A stretch of DNA of 64,000 bases from JAXMDS01 sp043777815 (GTDB lineage Bacteria; Pseudomonadota; Alphaproteobacteria; Rickettsiales; Rickettsiaceae), in contig JAYWHH010000009.1 in the NCBI GenBank assembly GCA_043777815.1, forward strand, positions 1 through 64,000. The letters are read 5' to 3'. Made by a program: the position numbers and the translations under genes. Numbering within the stretch: the first letter of the stretch is position 1; the number at the start of each line of letters is the position of its first letter. The notes under the pieces were generated by a model. That model made no database searches. It was not told the origin of the DNA and saw only the letters and a program-made list of their open reading frames with translations. Of this stretch, positions 39,047 to 47,198 are shown in pieces.

Positions 39047-41947
39047 ATGGTTCACAAAAACGTTCATTGTATAATCCAAAAAATAATGTTTCACACAAAT
39101 TCCAACCAAGATGATAATGATCTAAAGATGAATGAATGTAACTCTAAAGAAGGTCAGCGTCTATGTATGGACGTTGATGAATATCAATCTATTCAAAACG
39201 TTTGTTCAAATTTTATGCTTCATAGTAACACTACATTGCTTAATGATGCTTTGAATTTTAATATCAGTTCAGTCAATTCAAATGAATCTAATTGCAGAAG
39301 TGCAAGTGAGTTTAGCGACTCAGAATCTAACGACATAAATTCATCAGAATCTAATGGTAGTTCAGTTGTCAATTCAAATGAATCTAATTGCAGAAGTGCA
39401 AGTGAGTTTAACGGTTCAGAATCTAACGACATAAATTCATCAGAATCTAACGGTAGTTCAGTTAATTCCAGTGAGTTTAGCGACTCAGAATCTAACGATA
39501 GTTCATTCAATGCAAATGAATCTGATGATGTAAATTCACCAAATAGCTCATCTACATCCGCAGGGTCAGATAGTTCATCTTCATCTGCAAGTGATGATTA
39601 TGGTGCAAGTAGCATTAAAGTACTTAAAGGCTTGGAAGCAGTCAAAAAACGCCCAGGTATGTATATTGGTGATACAGATGATGGCAGTGGCTTGCATCAA
39701 TTAATCTTTGAAGCAGTAGATAATTCAGTTGATGAAGCTCTTGCTAAACATTGTGATGAAATTTTAATAACTTTGAACCCGGATGGCTCAGTAACAGTTC
39801 AGGATAATGGTAGAGGAATTCCAATAGATATACATACAGGAGAAGGTATATCTGCGGCGGAAGTCATTATGACCCAATTGCATGCTGGTGGTAAATTTGA
39901 TCAAAATACATATAAGGTTTCTGGTGGTTTGCATGGAGTGGGTATTTCGGTAGTAAATGCATTATCAACTTGGTTAGATCTAACCATTAAACGTCAAGGT
40001 AGTGAATATTTTATTCGTTTTCAAGATGGTGCAGCAGTTAAGCCTTTAGAAAAAATTAAAGATTTGCCCACATCAAAATTAAAAGAGACGGGTACCAAAA
40101 TTACTTTCTTACCTTCAAAAGATATTTTTAAGATAACTGAATTTAGTTTTAATCTTCTTGAAGAAAAGTTTAGGGAATTATCTTATTTAAATAGCGGATT
40201 AAATATTAAATTAATAGATTTACGTGGAATTTCCATTAAAGAAGCTGTGTTTAAAGAAGATGGAGGTTTAATTTCTTATGTGCACAATTTAGATAAGAAC
40301 AAAACAAACATTACCCCTACAGTTTATATAACCTCTGATGACCCCAATGCTCCTATTTCAGTAGAAGTTGCATTGCAATGGAATGAATCTTATTATGGAA
40401 CCATAATTTGTTTTACTAATAATATCAAACAAAGAGATGGCGGAACTCACTTAATAGGTTTTAAATCTGGCGTTACTAGAGTTATAGGTAATTATATGAA
40501 CGAAAATTTCGCTAAGCACGCTAAAGAAATAGTTGGAGATGATTCCAGGGAAGGAATGACTTGTGTCATATCAGTCAAAGTGCCAGATCCAAAATTTTCT
40601 TCACAAACTAAAGATAAATTAGTTAGCTCAGAGGTGCGTTCTGCGGTAGAAAATGTTGTATTTAACAAATTATCTCGCTGGTTTGAAGAAAATCCACACG
40701 TAGCTAAAACTGTAATAAATAAAATTATAGAAACCGCTAGAGCCAGAGAGGCTGCTAGAAAAGCAAGAGAGATTTCAAGAAAACAACAGTCATTAGAAAT
40801 AGCTAATTTACCTGGAAAACTAGCTAATTGCCAAGAAAAAGCACCTGAAAAATGCGAATTATTTATAGTTGAGGGAGATTCAGCTGGCGGAACGGCAAAG
40901 CAGGGAAGAGATAGGAAATATCAAGCCATATTGCCACTTAGAGGAAAAATTATTAATTCAGAAAAAACTAGATTTCATAAATTAATTAACTCAGAACAAA
41001 TTGGAACTTTAATTACAGCTTTGGGCGCTGGAATTAGAGAGGAGTTTGATATCAAAAAACTTAAATATCACAAAGTGATTATAATGACTGATGCGGATGT
41101 TGATGGAGCCCACATTGCTACACTTTTACTAACTTTTTTCTATAGATATATGCCGCAACTAATAGATAATGGCTATTTATATTTAGCTCAACCACCATTG
41201 TATAGAATCAAAAAAGGGAATCAGGAAAAATTTCTGAAGGACCAAAGAGAATTGCAAACATTTTTAATGCAATCGTATTCGAATGATTGTGTTCTGAAAC
41301 GAGGGGAAGTTGAATTTCAAGGTCAGATTCTTAAAAATGCCTTGTTGGAGTATGAGGAGCTTTCAAGTTACATATCAAATGTTATTAAATCGACCAATAT
41401 AACACCCGCGGTTTTAGAGGTTTTTTTAATTTCCGCCGATTGTCTTGAGCGAGCTAATGCGTGTCAAAAAGTACTAAATAATTTAGATGGTTTCAGTGAT
41501 TGGAAAGTGCAAAATAACGATAATATATATGAATTTACTGGTAGAATTAGAGGAAATTTTCATGAAATGTCTATAAATGCAAACTCTGTTAAGAATTTCG
41601 TGACTTTAAGTCAAATATTTACGAATATTTTAGATCCAAATCAACAAGTTGTGCTACAAATTAAAAATCAAGAATATGTAATTAATACAGCTTCAGATAT
41701 TCCAAAAAGCCTAATGGTACATGCAGAAAAGCATATTTCAATACAAAGGTTCAAAGGATTGGGTGAAATGAATGCTGATCAATTATGGGTTACAACGCTT
41801 AATCCAAATGCTAGAACTTTAAATCAAATAACTATTAATGATGCCACTGAAGCTGATGAAGTATTTCAAGCTCTTATGGGTGATAATGTGGCCCCAAGAA
41901 GAAATTTCATAGAACAAAATGCTTTTATGGCCAACTTAGATATTTAA
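39047..41947 (+). CDS. gyrB: DNA gyrase subunit B with a Ser-rich N-terminal extension
   Basis: ATPase subunit of DNA gyrase. The family protein starts near residue 185 (YGASSIKVLKGLEAVKKRPGMYIGDT), followed by the ATP site (DNSVDEALA, DNGRGIP), GGLHGVG near 300, the TOPRIM motif EGDSAGGTAKQGRDR near 605 and MTDADVDGAHI near 680, and the terminal RRNFIEQNA. The first 184 residues are a Ser/Asn/Glu-rich extension holding two copies of a 32-residue unit (96-bp DNA repeat). The ATG at 39047 is the first; 39086 is a possible alternative, and neither has a strong ribosome-binding site. Starts after the extension cannot be excluded. Confidence 0.95.
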   Translation: MVHKNVHCIIQKIMFHTNSNQDDNDLKMNECNSKEGQRLCMDVDEYQSIQNVCSNFMLHSNTTLLNDALNFNISSVNSNESNCRSASEFSDSESNDINSSESNGSSVVNSNESNCRSASEFNGSESNDINSSESNGSSVNSSEFSDSESNDSSFNANESDDVNSPNSSSTSAGSDSSSSSASDDYGASSIKVLKGLEAVKKRPGMYIGDTDDGSGLHQLIFEAVDNSVDEALAKHCDEILITLNPDGSVTVQDNGRGIPIDIHTGEGISAAEVIMTQLHAGGKFDQNTYKVSGGLHGVGISVVNALSTWLDLTIKRQGSEYFIRFQDGAAVKPLEKIKDLPTSKLKETGTKITFLPSKDIFKITEFSFNLLEEKFRELSYLNSGLNIKLIDLRGISIKEAVFKEDGGLISYVHNLDKNKTNITPTVYITSDDPNAPISVEVALQWNESYYGTIICFTNNIKQRDGGTHLIGFKSGVTRVIGNYMNENFAKHAKEIVGDDSREGMTCVISVKVPDPKFSSQTKDKLVSSEVRSAVENVVFNKLSRWFEENPHVAKTVINKIIETARAREAARKAREISRKQQSLEIANLPGKLANCQEKAPEKCELFIVEGDSAGGTAKQGRDRKYQAILPLRGKIINSEKTRFHKLINSEQIGTLITALGAGIREEFDIKKLKYHKVIIMTDADVDGAHIATLLLTFFYRYMPQLIDNGYLYLAQPPLYRIKKGNQEKFLKDQRELQTFLMQSYSNDCVLKRGEVEFQGQILKNALLEYEELSSYISNVIKSTNITPAVLEVFLISADCLERANACQKVLNNLDGFSDWKVQNNDNIYEFTGRIRGNFHEMSINANSVKNFVTLSQIFTNILDPNQQVVLQIKNQEYVINTASDIPKSLMVHAEKHISIQRFKGLGEMNADQLWVTTLNPNARTLNQITINDATEADEVFQALMGDNVAPRRNFIEQNAFMANLDI
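39272..39463 (+). repeat. 96-bp in-frame tandem repeat in the gyrB extension
   Basis: Two copies at 39272 and 39368 (GTCAATTCAAATGAATC) encode 32 residues each (VNSNESNCRSASEF start); a third, partial copy follows. They differ at only a few bases. Confidence 0.93.
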
Positions 41948-42204
41948 CACCTTAAAAACTATAAATTGTTACAAGGCTTAATATAAGGAAACGTTGTTTC
42001 AAGAAAAAACTACTAACTTAGATATCATAATACTTTGAAATAAAAATTAGCTCGCTTGTTCTTAAAACAAATATGTTTATTTTAATAAGCAAGATTAAAA
42101 AAATCTCTTGAGCTATATCTAATGAATTTATATTTACTACATTATGTATATTATCTTCTAATACATTTATTTTTTGTTTTAAAAAGACTTCCAATGAACT
42201 TATA

Positions 42205-44052
42205 TTATAATAGATTGTGTATAATATTTTCACTGATACCTAATTCTTCTTCTATTTGTGTATTAAGATATGGTTCTATATCATAATTTGAAGATTCTTC
42301 GCTAGATTCTTCGCTTGAATTTTCTTCTATATCATATATAGATTTTTTCCTTTGTGCATTAAGATATGGCTCTATATCATAATCTACAGAAGATTCTTCG
42401 CTTGGATTTTCTTCATCAATAATATCAAAGCATAAAGCAAATTTTTCGTTTATATTTTCTATATATAACTCTATTTTTTTCTTCATATCTTCAGGTTTAC
42501 ACTTTGTAATATTTGATCCAGCTTTATACTTTACAACATTTGATCCAATTTTTCTGAAAAGACTTAAAAAGCTGAAAGGCAATTTTGTGCTTGTATCATA
42601 TAATTGTGAATTAGAATTTATTTCTTTTGGTGCAATACTAATGCCCATAGGTTGTTTTTTTAGTACACCTGATTTACCCTCGTAATTTGTCACGACATTT
42701 ATTTTGTCTTCAGCGGCACTGTCTATTATTTTTAGAATTTGCGTATTTGAATATTCTGCATTATTACTTTTTATAATATCTGTTATTTTTTCATAAATTT
42801 TCTTGAAAGTATCATTTATTTTGCTTGATGATAAATCTTCTGTTGTTTTTAGATTTTTTAAATTACTACTCATGCTTCGTAGCAAATCAAGAATATCATT
42901 GCCAAACTCTTTTATATCTTGAGATTTAAGTTTGAAATTAAATATCAACTTTAAAGTTGATATCATATTTCCAAATGGGGTAAAAAGATCTGAAGCAGTG
43001 CTTTTTTTATTAAACATAAGAATTTTATAAAAAATATTGCAAAGCTCTTCTTTGCTTTCAAGATACATAATATATGCATTCATAAAGCATTGATATCTTT
43101 CTACCTCAAGTCCAGTATTGATATCAATACTATTAGAATTTTTTATATTTTGTATTATAGATACGTGCTTGAAATATACAAATGGATCTATATAGTCTTT
43201 ATTAATACTCTCTAATTGCTTTTTAAGTGCTTTTTCTCTGTTTTTAGTTACTACTAAAAATAAAGTGCCCTTTGTTACTTGTAAATTATCACAATAATAT
43301 ATAAACTTTGCGATATCAATGTTTGCATCTTTCAACGACTTGCTTAATTCATAAAACTTTTCATTTGATTTGCAAGACTTATCTTTTTTTATAAAATATT
43401 TCTTTGTTTTTATTCTATCATCTCTAGAATTAGAAAAAGGTTTTTTATTTAGAATACATTCAATAAATTGAATGTATTTTTTTACTACAGACATTTTGCT
43501 TCTTAGGCCTCCCTGCGTCTTTGATGTAAGTACAAGAGATCCATTAAAAAAATCCTTGAAAAAGTGTTCAAGTGGAAAATTATCAATATAATGGTTCTTT
43601 AATACAATAACTTTATCTGAAGATTGATAAAATGAATTTGTATATTTGGTAAAGATAGTTATCGTGTTAAAACCATCTTTTTGAATTTGTGCACATTTGT
43701 AATTTGATTGATTTTTTTCTATGTATTTGTCTAAGATTTTTATACCTTCATTATCATCTTGATCATCATCTTGAGGTGCAAAAAACATAACGCCCCTAGC
43801 AGATTTGGAAAAAAATCCGCATATAAACATTGTGAACATAGAAAAAAAATCACTTAATTTATCTTCTGTTATTGAGTTTCTAATAGCTTTTAGGTTATTT
43901 AGGAACTGTGTTACATATTCAGGATCAGGCTTAAAATGAGTAATTGGCTTTAATACTGCTGTAAAACTATCTGATATTTTCTTTGAGGATAAATTCTTAT
44001 TTTTCAAATATTTTTTTGCAGCTTCATTCACAAATTGTAAACTTCGATACAT
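42205..44052 (-). CDS. Orphan protein, downstream part of a gene split at a poly-A tract
   Basis: Function unknown. The 615-aa frame overlaps the 160-aa ORF upstream by 25 bp in another frame. Adding one A to the A9 run at 44076-44084 joins both into one frame (…FKKKIINDVECRMYRSL…), giving a protein of about 780 residues. The product is Lys/Asn-rich and helical, with no signal peptide; the C-terminal 75 residues are an acidic repeat (SSEESS, with YDIEPYLN twice). It may be a pseudogene, a phase-variable gene, or one rescued by transcriptional slippage. A further open stretch in another frame (to 42018) follows the stop. Confidence 0.6.
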   Translation of the reverse strand: MYRSLQFVNEAAKKYLKNKNLSSKKISDSFTAVLKPITHFKPDPEYVTQFLNNLKAIRNSITEDKLSDFFSMFTMFICGFFSKSARGVMFFAPQDDDQDDNEGIKILDKYIEKNQSNYKCAQIQKDGFNTITIFTKYTNSFYQSSDKVIVLKNHYIDNFPLEHFFKDFFNGSLVLTSKTQGGLRSKMSVVKKYIQFIECILNKKPFSNSRDDRIKTKKYFIKKDKSCKSNEKFYELSKSLKDANIDIAKFIYYCDNLQVTKGTLFLVVTKNREKALKKQLESINKDYIDPFVYFKHVSIIQNIKNSNSIDINTGLEVERYQCFMNAYIMYLESKEELCNIFYKILMFNKKSTASDLFTPFGNMISTLKLIFNFKLKSQDIKEFGNDILDLLRSMSSNLKNLKTTEDLSSSKINDTFKKIYEKITDIIKSNNAEYSNTQILKIIDSAAEDKINVVTNYEGKSGVLKKQPMGISIAPKEINSNSQLYDTSTKLPFSFLSLFRKIGSNVVKYKAGSNITKCKPEDMKKKIELYIENINEKFALCFDIIDEENPSEESSVDYDIEPYLNAQRKKSIYDIEENSSEESSEESSNYDIEPYLNTQIEEELGISENIIHNLL

Positions 44053-44510
44053 TCTGCATTCGACATCATTGATAATTTTTTTTTAAACCCTACTTTACTA
44101 TTGACATCTGCTAAATTTTGTAAAATAGAAGAAATGTCATGGAATTCTGATGTAATTGTGCTGGATATTGGATCTTTTGTATGAAAGTATTCATGAAGAT
44201 CGTCTTTGAAGTTTTGCATTGATGAGAAATATCGTGATTTTAATGATCCATCTTCTGTATCGCGCCTTGGTATTTTATCAAGCTTTAGATTGTGATTTTT
44301 TGTCTGAGGCATTGTATCTGTGTCTTTTTTAACAACCTTCATTTTTTGATTATATATCTTTGGCGCACGTTTTCTTAACTGAATTTCACCTGTGATAACT
44401 TCTTGATGATGATTGATAACTGTCATTTTATTATCTACGATGCCTTTTGGCAAAGTCCAATTAGCTGGGACTGTTTTTGGCAAAGATCCTATTTTAGGAG
44501 TTTTTTTCAT
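44028..44510 (-). CDS. Orphan protein, upstream part of a gene split at a poly-A tract
   Basis: A 160-aa basic, Thr/Lys-rich product (MKKTPKIGSLPK start) with the polar style of the other orphan N-termini. Up to Phe-Lys-Lys-Lys near residue 144 it is normal; after the A9 run the frame goes through SMMSNAEC and stops. The start ATG is clear. It probably is the first fifth of the 780-aa gene described for the downstream ORF. Confidence 0.55.
   Translation of the reverse strand: MKKTPKIGSLPKTVPANWTLPKGIVDNKMTVINHHQEVITGEIQLRKRAPKIYNQKMKVVKKDTDTMPQTKNHNLKLDKIPRRDTEDGSLKSRYFSSMQNFKDDLHEYFHTKDPISSTITSEFHDISSILQNLADVNSKVGFKKKLSMMSNAECIEVYNL
44076..44084 (-). repeat. A9 tract (T9 on plus strand) at the frame break
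   Basis: The coding strand reads GGGTTTAAAAAAAAATTATC; nine A after the T of TTT. One more A restores a single open frame across the junction with no stop codon. Confidence 0.9.
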
Positions 44511-44994
44511 ATATATTTTAATTATGTATCTTATTTACAATAAAATAATTATAACATATACATGATATTCATATGCAACAAAATAAAAAGCAAATATGCT
44601 TCTTAGTTGTGAACTAAATACCAAGCAAAAATAATGAAAATTGAGTTTCATTAAAAATTGTTAATGAAAACTTTACATTAAAAAACTAAACAGCTTTTGC
44701 AAAATGCAATTTTATCTCACCTTAACGCATTGTATTGTACTGTATTGTACTGAGTTATAGTGTACTTTATTGTGCTGTATCGTAAATGAATCAATAATGA
44801 ATCAATAAAGAAAATATTTAAGATTTTGATATCACCACTTGATGAAAATACCCAAGATTTTGATATTGTAGCTTGATACAATTAATCATTGCGTTACATT
44901 GTCAATAAATCACTCACGTTTTATTCTGTCGTGTTGCGTTGTAGATGAGTCGATAAAGTAAAGCTTGAAATTGTAATATCTATACTTGATACAA
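44511..44994. other. Spacer with short repeats, including a copy of the SH3 gene end
   Basis: No gene seen. There are ATTGTACTGTATTGTACTG-like pentamer repeats near 44727-44765, AATGAATCAATAA duplicated at 44787, and CTTGATACAATTAATCATTGC at 44873 equal to 44984, the latter covering the stop and last codons of the SH3-domain gene read from the right (111-bp offset). Confidence 0.8.
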
Positions 44995-45747
44995 TTAATC
45001 ATTGCCCCAAAGGTTAGAGTTTTTTATATATCCTTTAATTTTGTTACATTCAACATATATGTATTCAAGTTTAGTTTTTTCTTTCTTAGATAAAACCTTG
45101 CATTTAACCATTGGATGAATCACAGCAATGAGTTTATTGTCAATCCAACGAGACATATTAGCTTTTTTTAAAACCACTATGTACTGAGTTTTAGATAGAA
45201 GATTACGATGTATCCAGCCCGAATCCCCATAGTAATCTTGTATTTTTATCCAATCGCCTTTCTCGCCTAAAAGAAGAACTGGTTCGAACCGCTTTGTAAA
45301 TAAATATTCTGCTTTATAGCTTGGTCCAGGACCTGCTCGCAATGTTGCAGGAGTGGCTTTAATTGACATAAACTTATATTTATTAAAATATTTTGGCTCT
45401 AAATTTACATTTTTCCCTTGTGTCTTTGTTGAACTTGACGAAGTTTCTTTATAAGAATTTTGCTCAGGTTTCGGGTTATTAGGTTTTGAATTAATAATTG
45501 AAAATAAATCATTATCATTATTTGATTTATATTGCTCAGAATTGTTAGGCTTTGGAACGTTTTTCGAGAGCTTAACTTCATGAATTTGAGAATTTTGAAC
45601 AACGTTAATACTATCTATATAATGCAACTTATCAGAATTTAAATTTAAAAAATCAGAAATACCAACTTTATAAGGATAAAAATTTTGAATTTCAATTAGC
45701 TTTGAACTAAAAAGCAAAATGTTAAATATTGCAATTAATAAACACAT
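44995..45747 (-). CDS. Exported protein with bacterial SH3-like domains
   Basis: Probably a periplasmic or envelope protein. The 250 aa start with a hydrophobic signal-anchor (residues 1-18), then a low-complexity Asn/Ser/Lys stretch (50-110) and a C-terminal SH3-like domain of the type common in alphaproteobacteria: ATPATLRAGPGPSYKAEYLF, WIKIQDYYGDSGWIHRNLL, then a second half IHPMVKCKVLSKKE...YVECNKIKGYIKNSNLWG (cited in part). The RAGPGxxY and GWIH marks support the family. The binding partner is unknown, possibly peptidoglycan. Same strand as rpmG and rpsC upstream. Confidence 0.75.
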   Translation of the reverse strand: MCLLIAIFNILLFSSKLIEIQNFYPYKVGISDFLNLNSDKLHYIDSINVVQNSQIHEVKLSKNVPKPNNSEQYKSNNDNDLFSIINSKPNNPKPEQNSYKETSSSSTKTQGKNVNLEPKYFNKYKFMSIKATPATLRAGPGPSYKAEYLFTKRFEPVLLLGEKGDWIKIQDYYGDSGWIHRNLLSKTQYIVVLKKANMSRWIDNKLIAVIHPMVKCKVLSKKEKTKLEYIYVECNKIKGYIKNSNLWGND

Positions 45748-45837
45748 AACACATTCTAAAAAAGCAGTTTATATTGTTCGCTTCAAAACTTTGTTCGTTA
45801 TTTGCTTCAAAACTTGAAATCTTAGCTTGAAACTGTT

Positions 45838-45873
45838 AATTTATGTGCATTTGAACGAAAAAGCACATAAATT
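45838..45873 (-). terminator. Inverted repeat directly after rpmG
   Basis: A perfect 11-bp inverted repeat (AATTTATGTGC at 45838-45848, GCACATAAATT at 45863-45873) with a 14-nt loop touches the rpmG stop codon. The stem is AT-rich and there is no long U tail, so it may be a weak terminator or an mRNA-stabilising hairpin. Confidence 0.5.
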
Positions 45874-46041
45874 TTATTTTATTTTCTTTTCAACGAAAAG
45901 CACATGCTTTCTTAAGACCGGATCATATTTCTTAAACTGTATTTTTTTGTCCGTAGCTTTTCTAGATCTTACTTTAAAAAATCCAGTTTCAGCTGAAGCC
46001 AATCTTACTAAAATCTTCTTTTTATTCTTCTTCGTAGCCAT
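45874..46041 (-). CDS. rpmG: 50S ribosomal protein L33
   Basis: A 55-aa basic protein, shorter than most ORF-length cut-offs. Translation gives MATKKNKKKILVRLAS, then AETGFFKVRSRKATDK, KIQFKKYDPVLRKHV and LFVEKKIK, the clear pattern of the Cys-free bacterial L33 (usual length 50-56). The spacing from rpsC upstream is 177 bp on the same strand. A stem-loop follows the stop. The antisense open frame here (45827-46063 plus) is a shadow. Confidence 0.95.
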   Translation of the reverse strand: MATKKNKKKILVRLASAETGFFKVRSRKATDKKIQFKKYDPVLRKHVLFVEKKIK

Positions 46042-46218
46042 ACAAAGTAATATTATTTATTAGATAATTCTATCTTAATTTCCACCAATTAGCAAGATGA
46101 GATTGCATGTTTTAACCATGTTTTAACTTTAGTAACCAGAAATATCTTCTGAAAAGAGTTTAGTTTATCAGATTTTACTTTTATTTATCATCTGAAAACT
46201 TCACATTAAAAATATGGT

Positions 46219-47037
46219 TTAGTTGGATGCATCAACTGATTGTTTGATATCGGAATCCAATGATTCTTCCCTAACAGACTGATTTACTTCATTAGACCTA
46301 GACTCATTATTGCGATATTGAGTTTTTCTAGGACGTGGTTTAAAGTTATCTTGTTCGGATTGATCGCCAACATTTATGAAAACTGTAACACCAATTATTC
46401 CGTATTGAGTTTTAGCAATACTTTGTGCAAAGCTGATGTTAGCTTTTAAAGTTGTGGCATTGATTTTACCCTTACGTACTTTATCTGTTCTAGCTATCTC
46501 GGCTCCAGATATACGACCACCCATAGATATTTTCACGCCCTCTGCACCAGATTTCATTATGGTTTCCGCGTGTCGCTTTATATTAGCATTGCCTCTTTTT
46601 TTCTCAATTTCTCTACAAATAGCTTCTGCAACTATGTTTGCATCCAGATTAGGCTTTCTAATATCATGAGGATTTACAGTTACAGTAGTAATAGCATCAT
46701 TTTTAGTTATATCTAACACAGCTTTGCGAATGGTTTCTATACCATTTGCATTTTTTCCTAGTAAGTTTCCTACTTTAGTAGAAAATATATCTATGATTGC
46801 GGTGCTTTGCACAAAACATACGTAAACATCACCTATTGAATCTTTAGAAAATTTCGTTTTAATGAATTGCTCTATAGCAATGGCATTGTTTAATCTGCGA
46901 CTGTATTCAGTATTATTTCTGGCATAAAAAACATATCTTTTATACCCAAACGTCATTTTGTCTGATCTTCCGAACTTTGCGCTGGGTTTATCTATTTTGC
47001 CAGCACGCATTAAAATAGGATTACACTTTTGTCCCAT
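46219..47037 (-). CDS. rpsC: 30S ribosomal protein S3
   Basis: Small-subunit protein at the mRNA entry site. The start MGQKCNPILMRAG, the KH domain, and the C-terminal SMGGRISGAEIARTDKVRKGKI with YGIIGVTVFI are diagnostic. In the KH domain the usual IGKKGxDIE reads LLGKNANGIE, so the second Gly of the GxxG loop is shifted or lost. A 40-residue polar tail (SEQDNFKPRPRK...) follows the normal end. The gene is not in an S10-type operon: its neighbours are rpmG downstream and the divergent alaS upstream. Confidence 0.93.
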   Translation of the reverse strand: MGQKCNPILMRAGKIDKPSAKFGRSDKMTFGYKRYVFYARNNTEYSRRLNNAIAIEQFIKTKFSKDSIGDVYVCFVQSTAIIDIFSTKVGNLLGKNANGIETIRKAVLDITKNDAITTVTVNPHDIRKPNLDANIVAEAICREIEKKRGNANIKRHAETIMKSGAEGVKISMGGRISGAEIARTDKVRKGKINATTLKANISFAQSIAKTQYGIIGVTVFINVGDQSEQDNFKPRPRKTQYRNNESRSNEVNQSVREESLDSDIKQSVDASN

Positions 47038-47198
47038 ACGTTATTGATTTGATTTTAGGTTAATTATAACCTGATTTTTCCGTTTTACATAACTGCTAAT
47101 TAGCATTATATCTTTATATAAATAGATTTTTATGTAAAATACAACGTATTTCAAAGCGCCTTATATTACTATTTTAATTAGTAATATATATGAAGTAA

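Noticed and set aside
42018..42233. A 71-codon ORF after the 615-aa orphan on the same strand
   Set aside because: It starts with GTG inside the end of the orphan, has no ribosome-binding site and no recognisable features; it may be a remnant of a longer C-terminus.
45285..45300. GGTTCGAACC as a tRNA T-arm on the minus strand
   Set aside because: It lies inside the coding sequence of the SH3-domain protein and no acceptor or anticodon stem can be formed around it.
45827..46063. A 78-codon plus-strand ORF
   Set aside because: It is antisense to rpmG, whose L33 translation is unambiguous.
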